A stretch of 21,918 bases of DNA, from positions 1 through 21,918 of the forward strand of contig JAOUGY010000016.1 in the NCBI GenBank assembly GCA_029865445.1, given 5' to 3'. Both the position numbers and the translations under genes were made by a program. Positions 14,569-21,889 of this stretch are shown in pieces. The notes beneath the pieces are model-generated. The model had not been told where the DNA came from. It ran no database searches and saw only the letters and a program-made list of their open reading frames with translations. Each line of letters opens with the position of its first letter. The stretch's first letter is position 1. Source of the stretch: Acidimicrobiia bacterium (GTDB lineage: Bacteria > Actinomycetota > Acidimicrobiia > Spongiisociales > ZC4RG35).

Positions 14569-15392
14569 GCGTGACCGCTCTGGTCGACGGCGTGGAATCA
14601 TCCACGATCCCGGTCTCGGACTCTGCGGTGCTGCGGGGCGACGGGTGCTTCGAGTCGATCCGTTCCTACGATGGGCGCCTCTTCGAACTCGGCGCCCATC
14701 TCGACCGCATGGAGGTGAGCGCGCGGGCCCTCGGACTGGTCATGCCTGAGCGCGCTCGGCTGGAGGAGTGGTGCAGGACCGTCGCCGCTACCGGCGACGG
14801 CGTGGTGAGGGTCCTCTTGACCCGGGGTGATGCCGTGGGGGCGGCCGTACCCGCGGAGCGATGCATCGTGCTCCACGTCCCCGTGTCCAGGAGAGCCACC
14901 TCGGTGACCCTGTTGCCCGTAGAGGCGCCCTGGCATTCGGCGGGTCGCGATTGGGCCCTGGCCGGTACCAAGACGCTCTCGTATGCGCCCAACCTCGCCT
15001 CGTCTCGAATGGCGGCAATCGCCGGCTTCGACGACGCTCTCCTCATCGCGGATGACGGTACGTTGCTCGAAGGGCCGACCTTCAGCGTGGCCTGGGTGGC
15101 CGGTGGGGTGTTGGAAACCCCCGCGCTCGGACTTCACATTCTGGACTCGATCACGAGACGCATCGTCCTCTCGCTCACGCATGACTTGGGCATACCCGTG
15201 GACGAAGGGCGCTTCCACCTGGATCAACTCGATCACGCCGACGAGGTGGTTGCCCTGTCGACGGTGAAGGAAGTGATGCCGGTGACGGCGGTCGGCGACC
15301 GCATCTACGAACCGGGGCCCTTGGCCCGGGCCCTCCAATCAGCTTTCGAGCGCAGGATCGATGCCGGCCTCGATCTCGCGGGCCTCGGATAG
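14565..15392 (+). CDS. Class IV aminotransferase-fold PLP enzyme (PabC/IlvE/D-amino acid transaminase group)
   Basis: The product is 275 residues. It has the fold-type IV features LRGDGCFESIRSYDGRLFELGAHLDRM at the N-terminus, the PLP lysine in AGTKTLSYAPNLASSRMA (Lys136), EGPTFSVAWV, and LDSITRRIVL, which binds cofactor phosphate. The class covers aminodeoxychorismate lyase (folate), branched-chain aminotransferase and D-amino acid transaminase. The length and GDGCFESIR wording favour PabC or a close relative, but I do not fix it. The GTG at 14565 overlaps the nadE stop as GTGA, so expression is coupled; an in-frame GTG at 14571 is an alternative. The last 54 bases overlap the 3' end of the opposite-strand CDF-like gene. 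Confidence 0.87.
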   Translation: MSVTALVDGVESSTIPVSDSAVLRGDGCFESIRSYDGRLFELGAHLDRMEVSARALGLVMPERARLEEWCRTVAATGDGVVRVLLTRGDAVGAAVPAERCIVLHVPVSRRATSVTLLPVEAPWHSAGRDWALAGTKTLSYAPNLASSRMAAIAGFDDALLIADDGTLLEGPTFSVAWVAGGVLETPALGLHILDSITRRIVLSLTHDLGIPVDEGRFHLDQLDHADEVVALSTVKEVMPVTAVGDRIYEPGPLARALQSAFERRIDAGLDLAGLG

Positions 15393-15956
15393 GTTCTCTC
15401 GGGCTTCGTTGGCAGCGAACACCGCAACGACCAGAGCGGCCGCCGGGTCTGCCCACCACACTCCCCAGGCCGCGTTGAGGGCCAAGCCGACCAAGGTGCT
15501 CGTCGACAGGATTCCGTCGAGGAACGTCATGGTCGCCTCGGCTTCGAGCGGCTCCGACGCCAGATCCCCGGCGATTCGGCGCTTGGCCGCGGCAAGTCCA
15601 AACATGACGAGAGCGGTGACCGCAAGGTAGGCGACACCCCACCACGATTCGCCGGCCCTTCTGCCCGAGGCCAGGTCCCGGATGGCACTCGCTCCGAGTG
15701 CGACTGCCAGCACCGCAAACGCAATGCCGACGAGTCTCAGGGCGAGCGCCGTCCGCCGTTGATCGGGTTCGGTGGGTCGGAGGTGCCAGATCACGACCAT
15801 CGACGCGAACACCTCTACCAGCGATGACGTACCGAAGGCGATGAGTGCGAGTGATCCGGCGATTGAACCGAGGGTGATGGTGAGAACCGCCTCTCCCACG
15901 TTCCATCCAACGGTGGCGTATTCGAGTTGAAGAGCGCGGCGAGCAGGATCTGACAC
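15339..15956 (-). CDS. CDF-like cation transporter, transmembrane domain only
   Basis: The product is 205 residues, almost all membrane-embedded with about six hydrophobic segments, and lacks the cytoplasmic C-terminal domain of full cation diffusion facilitators. Segments SIAGSLALIAFGTSSLVEVFASMVVIW and LNAAWGVWWADPAAALVVAVFAANEARENL match a short subgroup annotated as cation transporters. In that subgroup the first motif usually reads FGLDS; here it is FGTSS, so the expected Asp is absent. Metal transport is therefore possible but not assured. The GTG at 15956 is preceded by a TAGTCT -10 (plus-strand 15964-15969) ending 7 bases away. Its 3' end overlaps the aminotransferase gene for 54 bases in convergent orientation. 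Confidence 0.78.
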   Translation of the reverse strand: MSDPARRALQLEYATVGWNVGEAVLTITLGSIAGSLALIAFGTSSLVEVFASMVVIWHLRPTEPDQRRTALALRLVGIAFAVLAVALGASAIRDLASGRRAGESWWGVAYLAVTALVMFGLAAAKRRIAGDLASEPLEAEATMTFLDGILSTSTLVGLALNAAWGVWWADPAAALVVAVFAANEARENLSEAREIEAGIDPALES

Positions 15957-15991
15957 GGGCGGAAGACTACGACGCTGTCAGAGCGCCCGAT

Positions 15992-17356
15992 TCAGGAGAG
16001 GGCGCCGCATCCGGATGCCGGGCCTTCGCCCATCGAACGAAGGATCAACTGCCCCAGTTCGGCTCGGCTCACGAATCGATCAGGACTCTGGGGCCCGCCG
16101 CAGCCGGCGATCCCGATCCGGGTGATGACCTTGGACGCCTCGAGCGGGGAGAGCACGCTCACGCCGTCGCTGGCGCCCACCAGCATCGCCGCCACCTCGC
16201 CGAAGCTCACCGGACGATCAGGGCACAGCGTGTTGAGCCCGCAGGCGATCACCGCCGAACGATCCAGGCCCGGGTCGAGTTGGCTCAGGTCGTATCCGAT
16301 CGCGACCGAAGGATCCCGATCCGTGCCGACGACGGTGGCGATCCACGACTCGGCGTCGCCACCGGTGGCGTCGGCGCCCGGGCACACGCGCACACCCCAG
16401 TCATCGCACCAGAGCGAGACGCCCATGGCCGTCAGGGCATTGAAGAGCGGTTCGACGACGAGACCGTCGTCATCGACGAAGGCACCATCGAAGCCGGGAC
16501 GAAGCGCCGCGACGTCGATCCGGGATGCGATGAGATCGATGGTCGCGACCTCGGCGCCATCGGTGCTGTCCTGCTCCGAGGTCATAGGTGTCGCGAACGC
16601 GGCTGCGCCCTTTCTCTCGGCGGCCACGATGCTGCCGTATGGGTCGATGGCGCGGCCATCCGCGTCGTGCAGTTCGAAGTGGAGGTGTGGGGCGGTGGTT
16701 TCTGCGTTGCCGCTGTCTCCCACCCAGCCGATCAGCTCGCCGGCTTCTACTTCGGCACCCTCTTCGAGACCGGGTCTGATTCCCAGTCCACGGCCATCAT
16801 CGGTGTCGTACGAATCGTTGTTGAGGTGGAGATACCAGCTCGACCAACCGTCATCGTGGTCGATCATGATGTACATGCCGGCGGAGCCGTCGGAGTGGCG
16901 AATGCGGCTGACGACGCCGTCGGCGACTGCAACGATCGGCGTCAGCTGGGGTGCCATGAGGTCCACGCCCATGTGCTGCCGCCTTCCACCATCTCTCGCC
17001 GCCCCAAACCCGGATGCGTAGTCTCCGGCTCCGAGCAGCGGGAACTCCATGTCGTACACGAACGGGGTGCAATTGCGTGGCGGGCGGGTCGATGGTGGGC
17101 GTACCTCGGGTTCGGGATCGGAGCCGCCCGATCCGGGCTCGTGGCCCCTGGCCCTTCCTTGATCGATCAGGTCGATCTCGGCCAGGGTGGTGTCGGGACT
17201 CGACGAAGGTCCGGCAAGGTCTGCGGAGGTCGTCGGTTCGCACATGTTGGAACCAACCGCGACAGCCGGCGGCGCCGCAGCCAGCGGTGCGAGCCCCACG
17301 ATCAGCGATGTCGCCGCAACTAGGAGCAAGCCCTCGGGTACCCTCTTCCCGCCCAC
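15992..17356 (-). CDS. Secreted M23 peptidoglycan endopeptidase with degenerate SLH-like repeats
   Basis: The product is 454 residues. A signal peptide runs through LLLVAATSLIVGLAPLAAAPPAVA with likely cleavage after Ala33. A low-complexity Pro/Ser/Asp linker follows. The LytM/M23 domain has HMGVDLMAP (His128, Asp132) and APHLHFELH (His224, His226), the zinc and catalytic residues, so it is probably an active endopeptidase. From about residue 300 three weak repeats appear (ALTAMGVSLWCDDW with CPG, ACGLNTLCPDRPVSFGEVAAMLV, and GIAGCGGPQSPDRFVSRAELGQLIL). These look like S-layer-homology modules of the CPD-P-V-x-R-x-E type. The GTG at 17356 is preceded by a TAGCCT -10 (plus-strand 17364-17369) ending 7 bases away; no Shine-Dalgarno was seen. 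The open frame upstream of 17356 has no protein character. Confidence 0.87.
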   Translation of the reverse strand: MGGKRVPEGLLLVAATSLIVGLAPLAAAPPAVAVGSNMCEPTTSADLAGPSSSPDTTLAEIDLIDQGRARGHEPGSGGSDPEPEVRPPSTRPPRNCTPFVYDMEFPLLGAGDYASGFGAARDGGRRQHMGVDLMAPQLTPIVAVADGVVSRIRHSDGSAGMYIMIDHDDGWSSWYLHLNNDSYDTDDGRGLGIRPGLEEGAEVEAGELIGWVGDSGNAETTAPHLHFELHDADGRAIDPYGSIVAAERKGAAAFATPMTSEQDSTDGAEVATIDLIASRIDVAALRPGFDGAFVDDDGLVVEPLFNALTAMGVSLWCDDWGVRVCPGADATGGDAESWIATVVGTDRDPSVAIGYDLSQLDPGLDRSAVIACGLNTLCPDRPVSFGEVAAMLVGASDGVSVLSPLEASKVITRIGIAGCGGPQSPDRFVSRAELGQLILRSMGEGPASGCGALS

Positions 17357-17450
17357 GCTGTTAAGGCTAGCGCATCGCCGCTGTGCATGACAGCTGGAAC
17401 CAACCGGGGACAGAGAACGTTTCAATCGAAGGGAACGAGGAGGAGATCCA
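17357..17450. promoter_or_regulatory. Divergent promoter region, M23 protein / lipoprotein
   Basis: On the minus strand TAGCCT lies 7 bases from the M23 GTG. On the plus strand a GAGGAGGAG ribosome binding site (17437-17445) lies 5 bases before the lipoprotein ATG. No clear plus-strand -10 was identified. Confidence 0.55.
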
Positions 17451-17969
17451 ATGCGCCGCTCCCTCATTGTGATGACAGCAGCCTGCCTGGCTTTGACCGC
17501 CTGTGATCGGGCCGCCGAACCGGAGCTGACGACCACCACCAGTGGCGTGCCGGAGGTCGCGTCCAGCATCGCCACGGAGACCACCGAGGCCGGACCCGAC
17601 ACAACCGCCGCTCCCGAGACGACGCCCACCACCCAGGCCAGAGTGGCCGTGGATGGTTACGAGGTCCAGGTGGCCACCACCCAGGACGAAGGCAGGGTGT
17701 TGTGGGTGACGATCGCTCCCGAGGACTACACCGATCGCGATCTCGAAGACTTCGTGGGCGGCGTGGTCGACTCCGAAGACGCCATCTGGGAGTTCCATGT
17801 GCTCGATGATGTCGCGGCGGTCGATGCAGTCCGGGTTCCCGAGGCGGATCGCACCGAGGAAGAGCAGCAGTTGGTCGACGACCACTATCTGGTGAGCGTC
17901 ACCGAAGGCAACGTGGTCACTTTCCGGGGACCGTTCGAGTCGGCGGGTTCGTTCGTCCTGGGTTCGTGA
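17451..17969 (+). CDS. Putative lipoprotein, unknown function
   Basis: The product is 172 residues. MRRSLIVMTAACLALTAC is a lipoprotein signal: positive start, hydrophobic core and lipobox LTAC, with lipidated Cys18 expected. A Thr/Pro/Glu-rich linker (about 24-63, TTTTSG to TTPTTQ) leads to a compact acidic domain (64-172) with VDGYEVQVATTQDEGRVLWVTI and EEEQQLVDDHYLVSVTEGNVVTFRG. I do not recognise the family. It would be anchored to the outside of the cytoplasmic membrane, with the linker lifting the domain into the wall. The start is firm: GAGGAGGAG precedes the ATG. It is transcribed away from the M23 cell-wall enzyme, and its stop shares a palindrome with the mgtE stop. Confidence 0.8.
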   Translation: MRRSLIVMTAACLALTACDRAAEPELTTTTSGVPEVASSIATETTEAGPDTTAAPETTPTTQARVAVDGYEVQVATTQDEGRVLWVTIAPEDYTDRDLEDFVGGVVDSEDAIWEFHVLDDVAAVDAVRVPEADRTEEEQQLVDDHYLVSVTEGNVVTFRGPFESAGSFVLGS

Positions 17970-17982
17970 CGGGAACCGTCAC
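17966..17982. terminator. Palindrome holding both convergent stop codons
   Basis: GTGACGG pairs with CCGTCAC (7 bp) around a GAA loop. The lipoprotein TGA (17967-17969) and the mgtE TGA (complement of 17979-17981) lie in opposite arms. No T tract follows, so intrinsic termination is only possible. Confidence 0.4.
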
Positions 17983-19382
17983 AGCAGGGCGGCCGCCACC
18001 AGGAGGAATCCCGCGAACCCGATCATGTCGGTGAACAGGGTCACGAAGATGGACGACGCCAGAGCTGGGTCCAGGCCGAGGCGACGCAGGAACAGCGGTA
18101 CGCCGCTGCCTGCGAATGTCGCCATGGTCTGATTTCCCAGGGTGGCGGCAGCCACCACGATGCCCAGTTCCACCGGAGAGGCATCCGAGTAGAAGACCCC
18201 CGTCCGGGTGAGGGCATACGTCACGAGAGCGGCGCCGAGAGCCAGGGCCAGACCGTTGGCAGCCCCGATCCCCACCTGTCGCCACATGATGTCGGGCACA
18301 CGTCCCGGTGGGATGTCGTCGGTTGCCAGGCTGCGGATGACCACCGCCAGGGTTTGAGACCCGCCGTTCCCACCCAGCGAGGCGATGACCGGCATGAGTG
18401 CCGCCAGTACGGGATGCCTGCTTATCACGCCGGTTTGATGTTCGATCATGACGGCCACCACCAGCGCCAGCCCCAGATTGACGAACAACCATGGGAGGCG
18501 GGCGCGGACTGCCGGGAGGATGTCGGTGTAGACCGTTTCACCCGCGCCGGCGCCCATCGCCGCTGCGAAGTCCTCGGAGGCCTCGGCCTGAACCGACTCG
18601 ATCACAGCATCGGTATCGACCATCCCGACGAGGCGGCCGTGGTCGTCGACGACCGGGATCCCGAACAAGTGGTAGCGCTGGATCAGGTCGGCCACCTCTT
18701 CCCGGTCGGTACCCGTGCTCACCGCGAGCGGGTTTCGAACCATCACCTCATCGAGCCCAGCACCCGGTCTGGCGAACACGAGCTCCCGAAACGACAGCAC
18801 CCCTTCCAACCTGTCGAACTCGTCGACGATGTACACGTAGGACAGGTCTTCGAGCTCTTCGTGCAGCGTCCGCAGCCGCTCGATCGCCTCTCCCGCGGTC
18901 ATTCCGATGGGGAGGGCGGCGAGATCGGTGCTCATCAGACCGCCCGCCGAATCGCCCGGATATCGCAGGAGCCCCCTGATGCCGGCCTCGGCCTCGTCGG
19001 ACATCACCCCCAGGAGATCCTCGATCTGGTCCGCATCCAGGTTGGCGAGGATGTCGACTGCCTCGTCCGGGGGCATTCGCTCGAGGACGGCGGCCGCCGA
19101 CTCGATCGGGAGTTCGGCGAGGATGTCGGCGGCGAGGTCGTCCCGGAGTTCCTCGAGAACCTCGGCGGCGTCTTCGGCGTCGAGGTCTGCGATCAGCTCG
19201 CCGGCAGTCTCCTCATCGATCGCCTCGAGGATGTCGGCGGCGTCGCCCGGCGTCGCTTCGGCCAGGGCCGACCACTCCTCGGTGTGCTCCTCGAGATAGT
19301 CCTCGACCTCGGCGGGGCGACGCCGCGCCAGGGCGAGCAAGGTCTTGGCAAGCTCACGCGGTCGGCGGAGACGGAGTCGCAT
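17979..19382 (-). CDS. mgtE: Magnesium transporter MgtE
   Basis: The product is 467 residues with full MgtE layout. An N-terminal helical superhelix (about 30-145) has repeats such as AADILAELPIESAAAVLERM and DEAVDILANLDADQIEDLL. Two CBS domains (about 146-265) follow, with SYVYIVDEFDRLEGVLSFREL and GIPVVDDHGRLVGMVDTDAV. A membrane part of five segments (from about 290) carries SLGGNGGSQTL, the family signature, and ends TLFTDMIGFAGFLLVAAALL, whose Asp lies in the pore of known structures. It is a Mg2+ channel gated by cytoplasmic Mg2+ through the acidic N and CBS domains. A GAGGTGA lies 4 bases before the ATG, and a TAGCCT -10 at 19427-19432 (complement) gives a leader of about 38 bases. Confidence 0.95.
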   Translation of the reverse strand: MRLRLRRPRELAKTLLALARRRPAEVEDYLEEHTEEWSALAEATPGDAADILEAIDEETAGELIADLDAEDAAEVLEELRDDLAADILAELPIESAAAVLERMPPDEAVDILANLDADQIEDLLGVMSDEAEAGIRGLLRYPGDSAGGLMSTDLAALPIGMTAGEAIERLRTLHEELEDLSYVYIVDEFDRLEGVLSFRELVFARPGAGLDEVMVRNPLAVSTGTDREEVADLIQRYHLFGIPVVDDHGRLVGMVDTDAVIESVQAEASEDFAAAMGAGAGETVYTDILPAVRARLPWLFVNLGLALVVAVMIEHQTGVISRHPVLAALMPVIASLGGNGGSQTLAVVIRSLATDDIPPGRVPDIMWRQVGIGAANGLALALGAALVTYALTRTGVFYSDASPVELGIVVAAATLGNQTMATFAGSGVPLFLRRLGLDPALASSIFVTLFTDMIGFAGFLLVAAALL

Positions 19383-19426
19383 CGGGTCACCTCGAACTCG
19401 ACGGGGTCAGCTGTCCGGGTGACCCC

Positions 19427-19432
19427 AGGCTA
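19427..19432 (-). promoter_or_regulatory. Putative -10 of mgtE
   Basis: TAGCCT on the minus strand would start transcription near 19420, giving a short leader with a GAGGTGA ribosome binding site. No clear -35 is visible. Confidence 0.45.
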
Positions 19433-19515
19433 GACCCATCGAGGAGGGGTGGCCCTCGCTTTGCTCGGGCAGCCGTACGCGGTGCGCATTGCGCGGTGCG
19501 CATTCTTCCCCCTCC

Positions 19516-19530
19516 GTCCCCTTCGGGGAC
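19516..19530. repeat. Short hairpin GTCCCC-TTC-GGGGAC
   Basis: A perfect 6-bp stem with a 3-base loop directly precedes the first of three larger palindromes, and may be part of the same repeat unit. Confidence 0.6.
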
Positions 19531-19531
19531 A

Positions 19532-19550
19532 CCTCCCCCGCTGGGGGAGG
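19532..19550. repeat. GC-rich palindromic repeat, copy 1
   Basis: CCTCCCCC and GGGGGAGG pair perfectly (8 bp) around a GCT loop. The flanks GACA before and GGAAACCCGG after recur around copy 3. Confidence 0.75.
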
Positions 19551-19586
19551 AAACCCGGCGGCGGTCGGTTGTTGCGGGTTTTGTCT

Positions 19587-19605
19587 CTCCCCCCAGCGGG
19601 GGGAG
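19587..19605. repeat. GC-rich palindromic repeat, copy 2 (inverted)
   Basis: CTCCCCCC and GGGGGGAG pair (8 bp) around an AGC loop, the complement of the copy 1 loop, so this copy is in the opposite orientation. Confidence 0.75.
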
Positions 19606-19672
19606 TCCGGTGGAGCCGGGAGGGGGGAGATGCCGCTGGCTTGTTGCTTGTTGACTGGTGACTGCGACGACA

Positions 19673-19691
19673 CCTCCCCCGCGGGGGGAGG
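19673..19691. repeat. GC-rich palindromic repeat, copy 3
   Basis: CCTCCCCC pairs with GGGGGAGG around a GCG loop. It shares GACACCTCCCCCGC with copy 1. It lies 16 bases past the greA stop and could act as its terminator, though no T tract follows. Confidence 0.75.
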
Positions 19692-19707
19692 AAGTCCCGG
19701 GTGGGTG

Positions 19708-20181
19708 TCAGCCGGTGTAGGGCTTGACGGCGGTGACCGTCACGGTGAAGTTGCCGCCCGGCGCCTGATAGGTCACGTCGTCACCGGGTCGAGCTCCCAG
19801 GAGCGCCCGTCCCAGAGGACCGGATGGCGAGGCGAGAAGAACTCCCGCAACCTTGTTCTCCGGCGGCGCCACGAAAAACTCCATCTCGTCGCCGTCCGAA
19901 TCGATCACCGTGACGAGTGAGCCGACGACCACCTCGTCCGTCACCTCCACGGTCCTGACCTCGGCGGTGTTGAGAAGGCTCTCGAGCTGGCGAATCCTCG
20001 CTTCCATGAGACCCTGGTCGTTCTTGGCCGCGTCGTAGTCGGCGTTCTCGCGGAGGTCGCCGTGTTCGCGGGCCTCCTGGATCCGCTTTTCGATCTCGGC
20101 CCGTCCGTCAGAGGTCAGCTGTTCGAGCTCGGCCCTGAGCTTGTCGTATGCCTCTGGTGTGAGAAAGGTCGCATCGGACAT
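19708..20181 (-). CDS. greA: Transcription elongation factor GreA
   Basis: The product is 157 residues, the normal length. The N-terminal coiled coil reads TPEAYDKLRAELEQLTSDGRAEIEKRI and has the tip motif AREHGDLRENADYDAAKNDQ, with the acidic residues that reach the RNA polymerase active site. The C-terminal part has VVVGSLVTVIDSDGDEMEFFV and SPSGPLGRALLGARPGDDV, the FKBP-like domain. It restarts backtracked polymerase by stimulating transcript cleavage. The ATG at 20181 gives the canonical start MSDATFLTPEAYD; the frame open further upstream is not conserved in character. A TACAAT -10 lies about 56 bases upstream, so it has its own promoter and a leader of about 50 bases. It follows the beta-CASP gene on the same strand. 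Confidence 0.95.
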   Translation of the reverse strand: MSDATFLTPEAYDKLRAELEQLTSDGRAEIEKRIQEAREHGDLRENADYDAAKNDQGLMEARIRQLESLLNTAEVRTVEVTDEVVVGSLVTVIDSDGDEMEFFVAPPENKVAGVLLASPSGPLGRALLGARPGDDVTYQAPGGNFTVTVTAVKPYTG

Positions 20182-20236
20182 GAGAGAACGGTTCCTCGAG
20201 AAGGGGTTTCGCCGGCGGGTGCGCCGAGGACGGTGC

Positions 20237-20265
20237 ATTGTAGGACCGATCGTCCTGCGAGGGAA
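20237..20265 (-). promoter_or_regulatory. Promoter of greA
   Basis: On the minus strand TACAAT (20242-20237) is a near-consensus -10. TTCCCT 17 bases upstream is a partial -35 match. Confidence 0.55.
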
Positions 20266-20344
20266 GCCGGGTGGTCGGTTCGCATGCCGGTTCGGTTCCG
20301 GCACCGTCGACTCGTACGGCCACATGAGTCGAAGTTCTGTGGTC

Positions 20345-21745
20345 TCAGAGCAGGACGGACTCACCCTGACCGGGTGTTATCAGCGTCGTTCCGAATCGAG
20401 AGCTCACGGCTTCGCTCAGACTGGACAGGGCCTCTGGGTCGCCATGTACGCCGATGATCTTGGATGGTGTCTCGGGAGCCGAGGCCAACCAGTCCAGGAG
20501 CTCGGAGCGGTCGGCGTGGACCGAGAAGGCAGGTATCGAGGCGATTTCGCAGCGGACCGGGTACTTTTCACCGTGGATCTTTATCTCCTCGCGACCGTTC
20601 AGCAGGTCGCGGCCGCGGGTACCGACGGCCTGGTAGCCGACGAGACAGACGGTGGACGCCGGGTCCGGGAGCACTCTCTTGAGATGGTGGAGCACGCGTC
20701 CTCCCGTGGCCATGCCCGAGGCGGAGATGATCACGAGGGGCGGTTTCACGTGATTGATCGCCTTGGAGTCCTCCACCGACTCGGTGACGGTCAGATCACC
20801 CGGGTCGAAGATGCTCGGATTCCCGGCGACGTCTTCGCGGATTTCGTGATGGTGCTCCGCCACGGCTCGGACGTAAAAACCCAACGCCGACCGTGCCATC
20901 GGCGAGTCGAGATACACCGGAATCGGCGGGATTGCGCCGGCGTCGGTCAGACGCTTGAGGGCGGTGAGAACCACCTCCGTCCGGTCCACGGCGAACGCAG
21001 GAATCACGACGGTGCCGCCCCGGCCTGCAGTCCTGGCGATGGCCCGCCCTAGCTCTTCGGTTCCGTCCTCCTCCAGATGTTCGGTATCGCCGTATGTGGT
21101 TTCCATGACCACGGTTCCGGCTGACGGTGGAGGGTCGGGCGGCCCCAGCACCGGGTGGTGGGGCCGGCCCAGGTCACCCGACAGGTGCACCGGTGCCGTT
21201 CCATCGTCGAACTCGACCAAGATCGAAGCAGACCCCAGGATGTGCCCGGCGCGGGTGAGGCGGATCGACACTCCGTCGGCCACCCGGGTCGGAGCGTTCC
21301 ATGCCGCAACCCGGAACAGGGCAGCTGCAGCCACCGCGTCTCGTTCCGTGTAGAGAGGCAGCGCCGGGCGGTGTTTGGAATAGCCCTTCCGATTTGCACG
21401 CTCGGCATCCTCTTCCTGGATTCTCCCCGAGTCGGCCATGATCACGCCCGCCAGTCGACCCGTAGATTCCGAAGCCCAGACGGATCCATTGAACCCGTGT
21501 CGGACGAGCGCCGGGAGGTATCCGACGTGGTCGAGATGGGCGTGGGAGATCACCACGGCATCGATGGACGAAGGATCGACGGGAAACGGCTGCCAGTTGC
21601 GCTCGCGAAGTTCCTTCTCGCCTTGGAAGAGGCCGCAGTCCACGAGAACGCGGGCTCTCGGTGTCTCGATGAGGAACTTGGAACCCGTGACCGTCTTGGC
21701 TGCGCCGAGGAACCGGATCAGGGGACGTTGTGGGTGATCGACCAT
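20345..21745 (-). CDS. Beta-CASP metallo-beta-lactamase fold RNase-like protein
   Basis: The product is 466 residues, matching bacterial members of the CPSF/YSH1-like group (COG1236). The metallo-beta-lactamase part has ISHAHLDHVG (His68, His70, Asp72, His73), TRAGHILGSAS and HLSGDLG. The beta-CASP part has YLDSPMA (motif A), VIISASGMATGGR (motif B) and IPAFSVHADR (motif C), so all metal ligands are present. Relatives are RNA endo- or exonucleases; no KH domain is attached. The likely role is cytoplasmic RNA processing or decay, with the target unknown. The ATG at 21745 is selected because TAGGCT (plus-strand 21753-21758, complement) ends 7 bases before it; the longer frame upstream is Arg/Pro-rich and unlike the family. 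Confidence 0.9.
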   Translation of the reverse strand: MVDHPQRPLIRFLGAAKTVTGSKFLIETPRARVLVDCGLFQGEKELRERNWQPFPVDPSSIDAVVISHAHLDHVGYLPALVRHGFNGSVWASESTGRLAGVIMADSGRIQEEDAERANRKGYSKHRPALPLYTERDAVAAAALFRVAAWNAPTRVADGVSIRLTRAGHILGSASILVEFDDGTAPVHLSGDLGRPHHPVLGPPDPPPSAGTVVMETTYGDTEHLEEDGTEELGRAIARTAGRGGTVVIPAFAVDRTEVVLTALKRLTDAGAIPPIPVYLDSPMARSALGFYVRAVAEHHHEIREDVAGNPSIFDPGDLTVTESVEDSKAINHVKPPLVIISASGMATGGRVLHHLKRVLPDPASTVCLVGYQAVGTRGRDLLNGREEIKIHGEKYPVRCEIASIPAFSVHADRSELLDWLASAPETPSKIIGVHGDPEALSSLSEAVSSRFGTTLITPGQGESVLL

Positions 21746-21889
21746 GGCGTGCAGCCTAGGGGGACGGCCGCTGGGCGCACGGGTACGGGGCCGCACCGGC
21801 GTTTTCCTCCGCGTAGGGGTTGTTGGAAGGCGCGTTGGGATTCTCTGGGTCATCCCGCTGCGGACGGCAGCACAGCTACGCTCGATTGG
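21746..21889. promoter_or_regulatory. Divergent leaderless promoters, beta-CASP gene / MoaA-like gene
   Basis: The minus strand has TAGGCT 7 bases from the beta-CASP ATG. The plus strand has TACGCT (21877-21882) 7 bases before the ATG at 21890. The rest of this 144-base spacer shows no gene. Confidence 0.55.

Larger units (their letters stand above)
19433..19707. other. Gene-free spacer between mgtE and greA
   Basis: This 275-base region, part of a 325-base gap counting the mgtE leader, contains no convincing gene. It is filled by GC-rich palindromes (listed separately). A minus-strand open frame across it translates to Pro/Gly/Ser repeats and is a by-product of the hairpins. Confidence 0.7.

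Noticed and set aside
18354..19433. Plus-strand open frame of 359 codons
   Set aside because: It is antisense to mgtE, which shows full domain structure; no start signal precedes it.
19407..19673. Minus-strand open frame of 88 codons between mgtE and greA
   Set aside because: It translates the GC-rich hairpins into Pro/Gly/Ser-rich sequence and overlaps the mgtE promoter; no RBS or leaderless -10 fits its start.
19516..19691. CRISPR array
   Set aside because: The repeats are self-complementary hairpins with unequal spacing and mixed orientation, and no cas genes are nearby.
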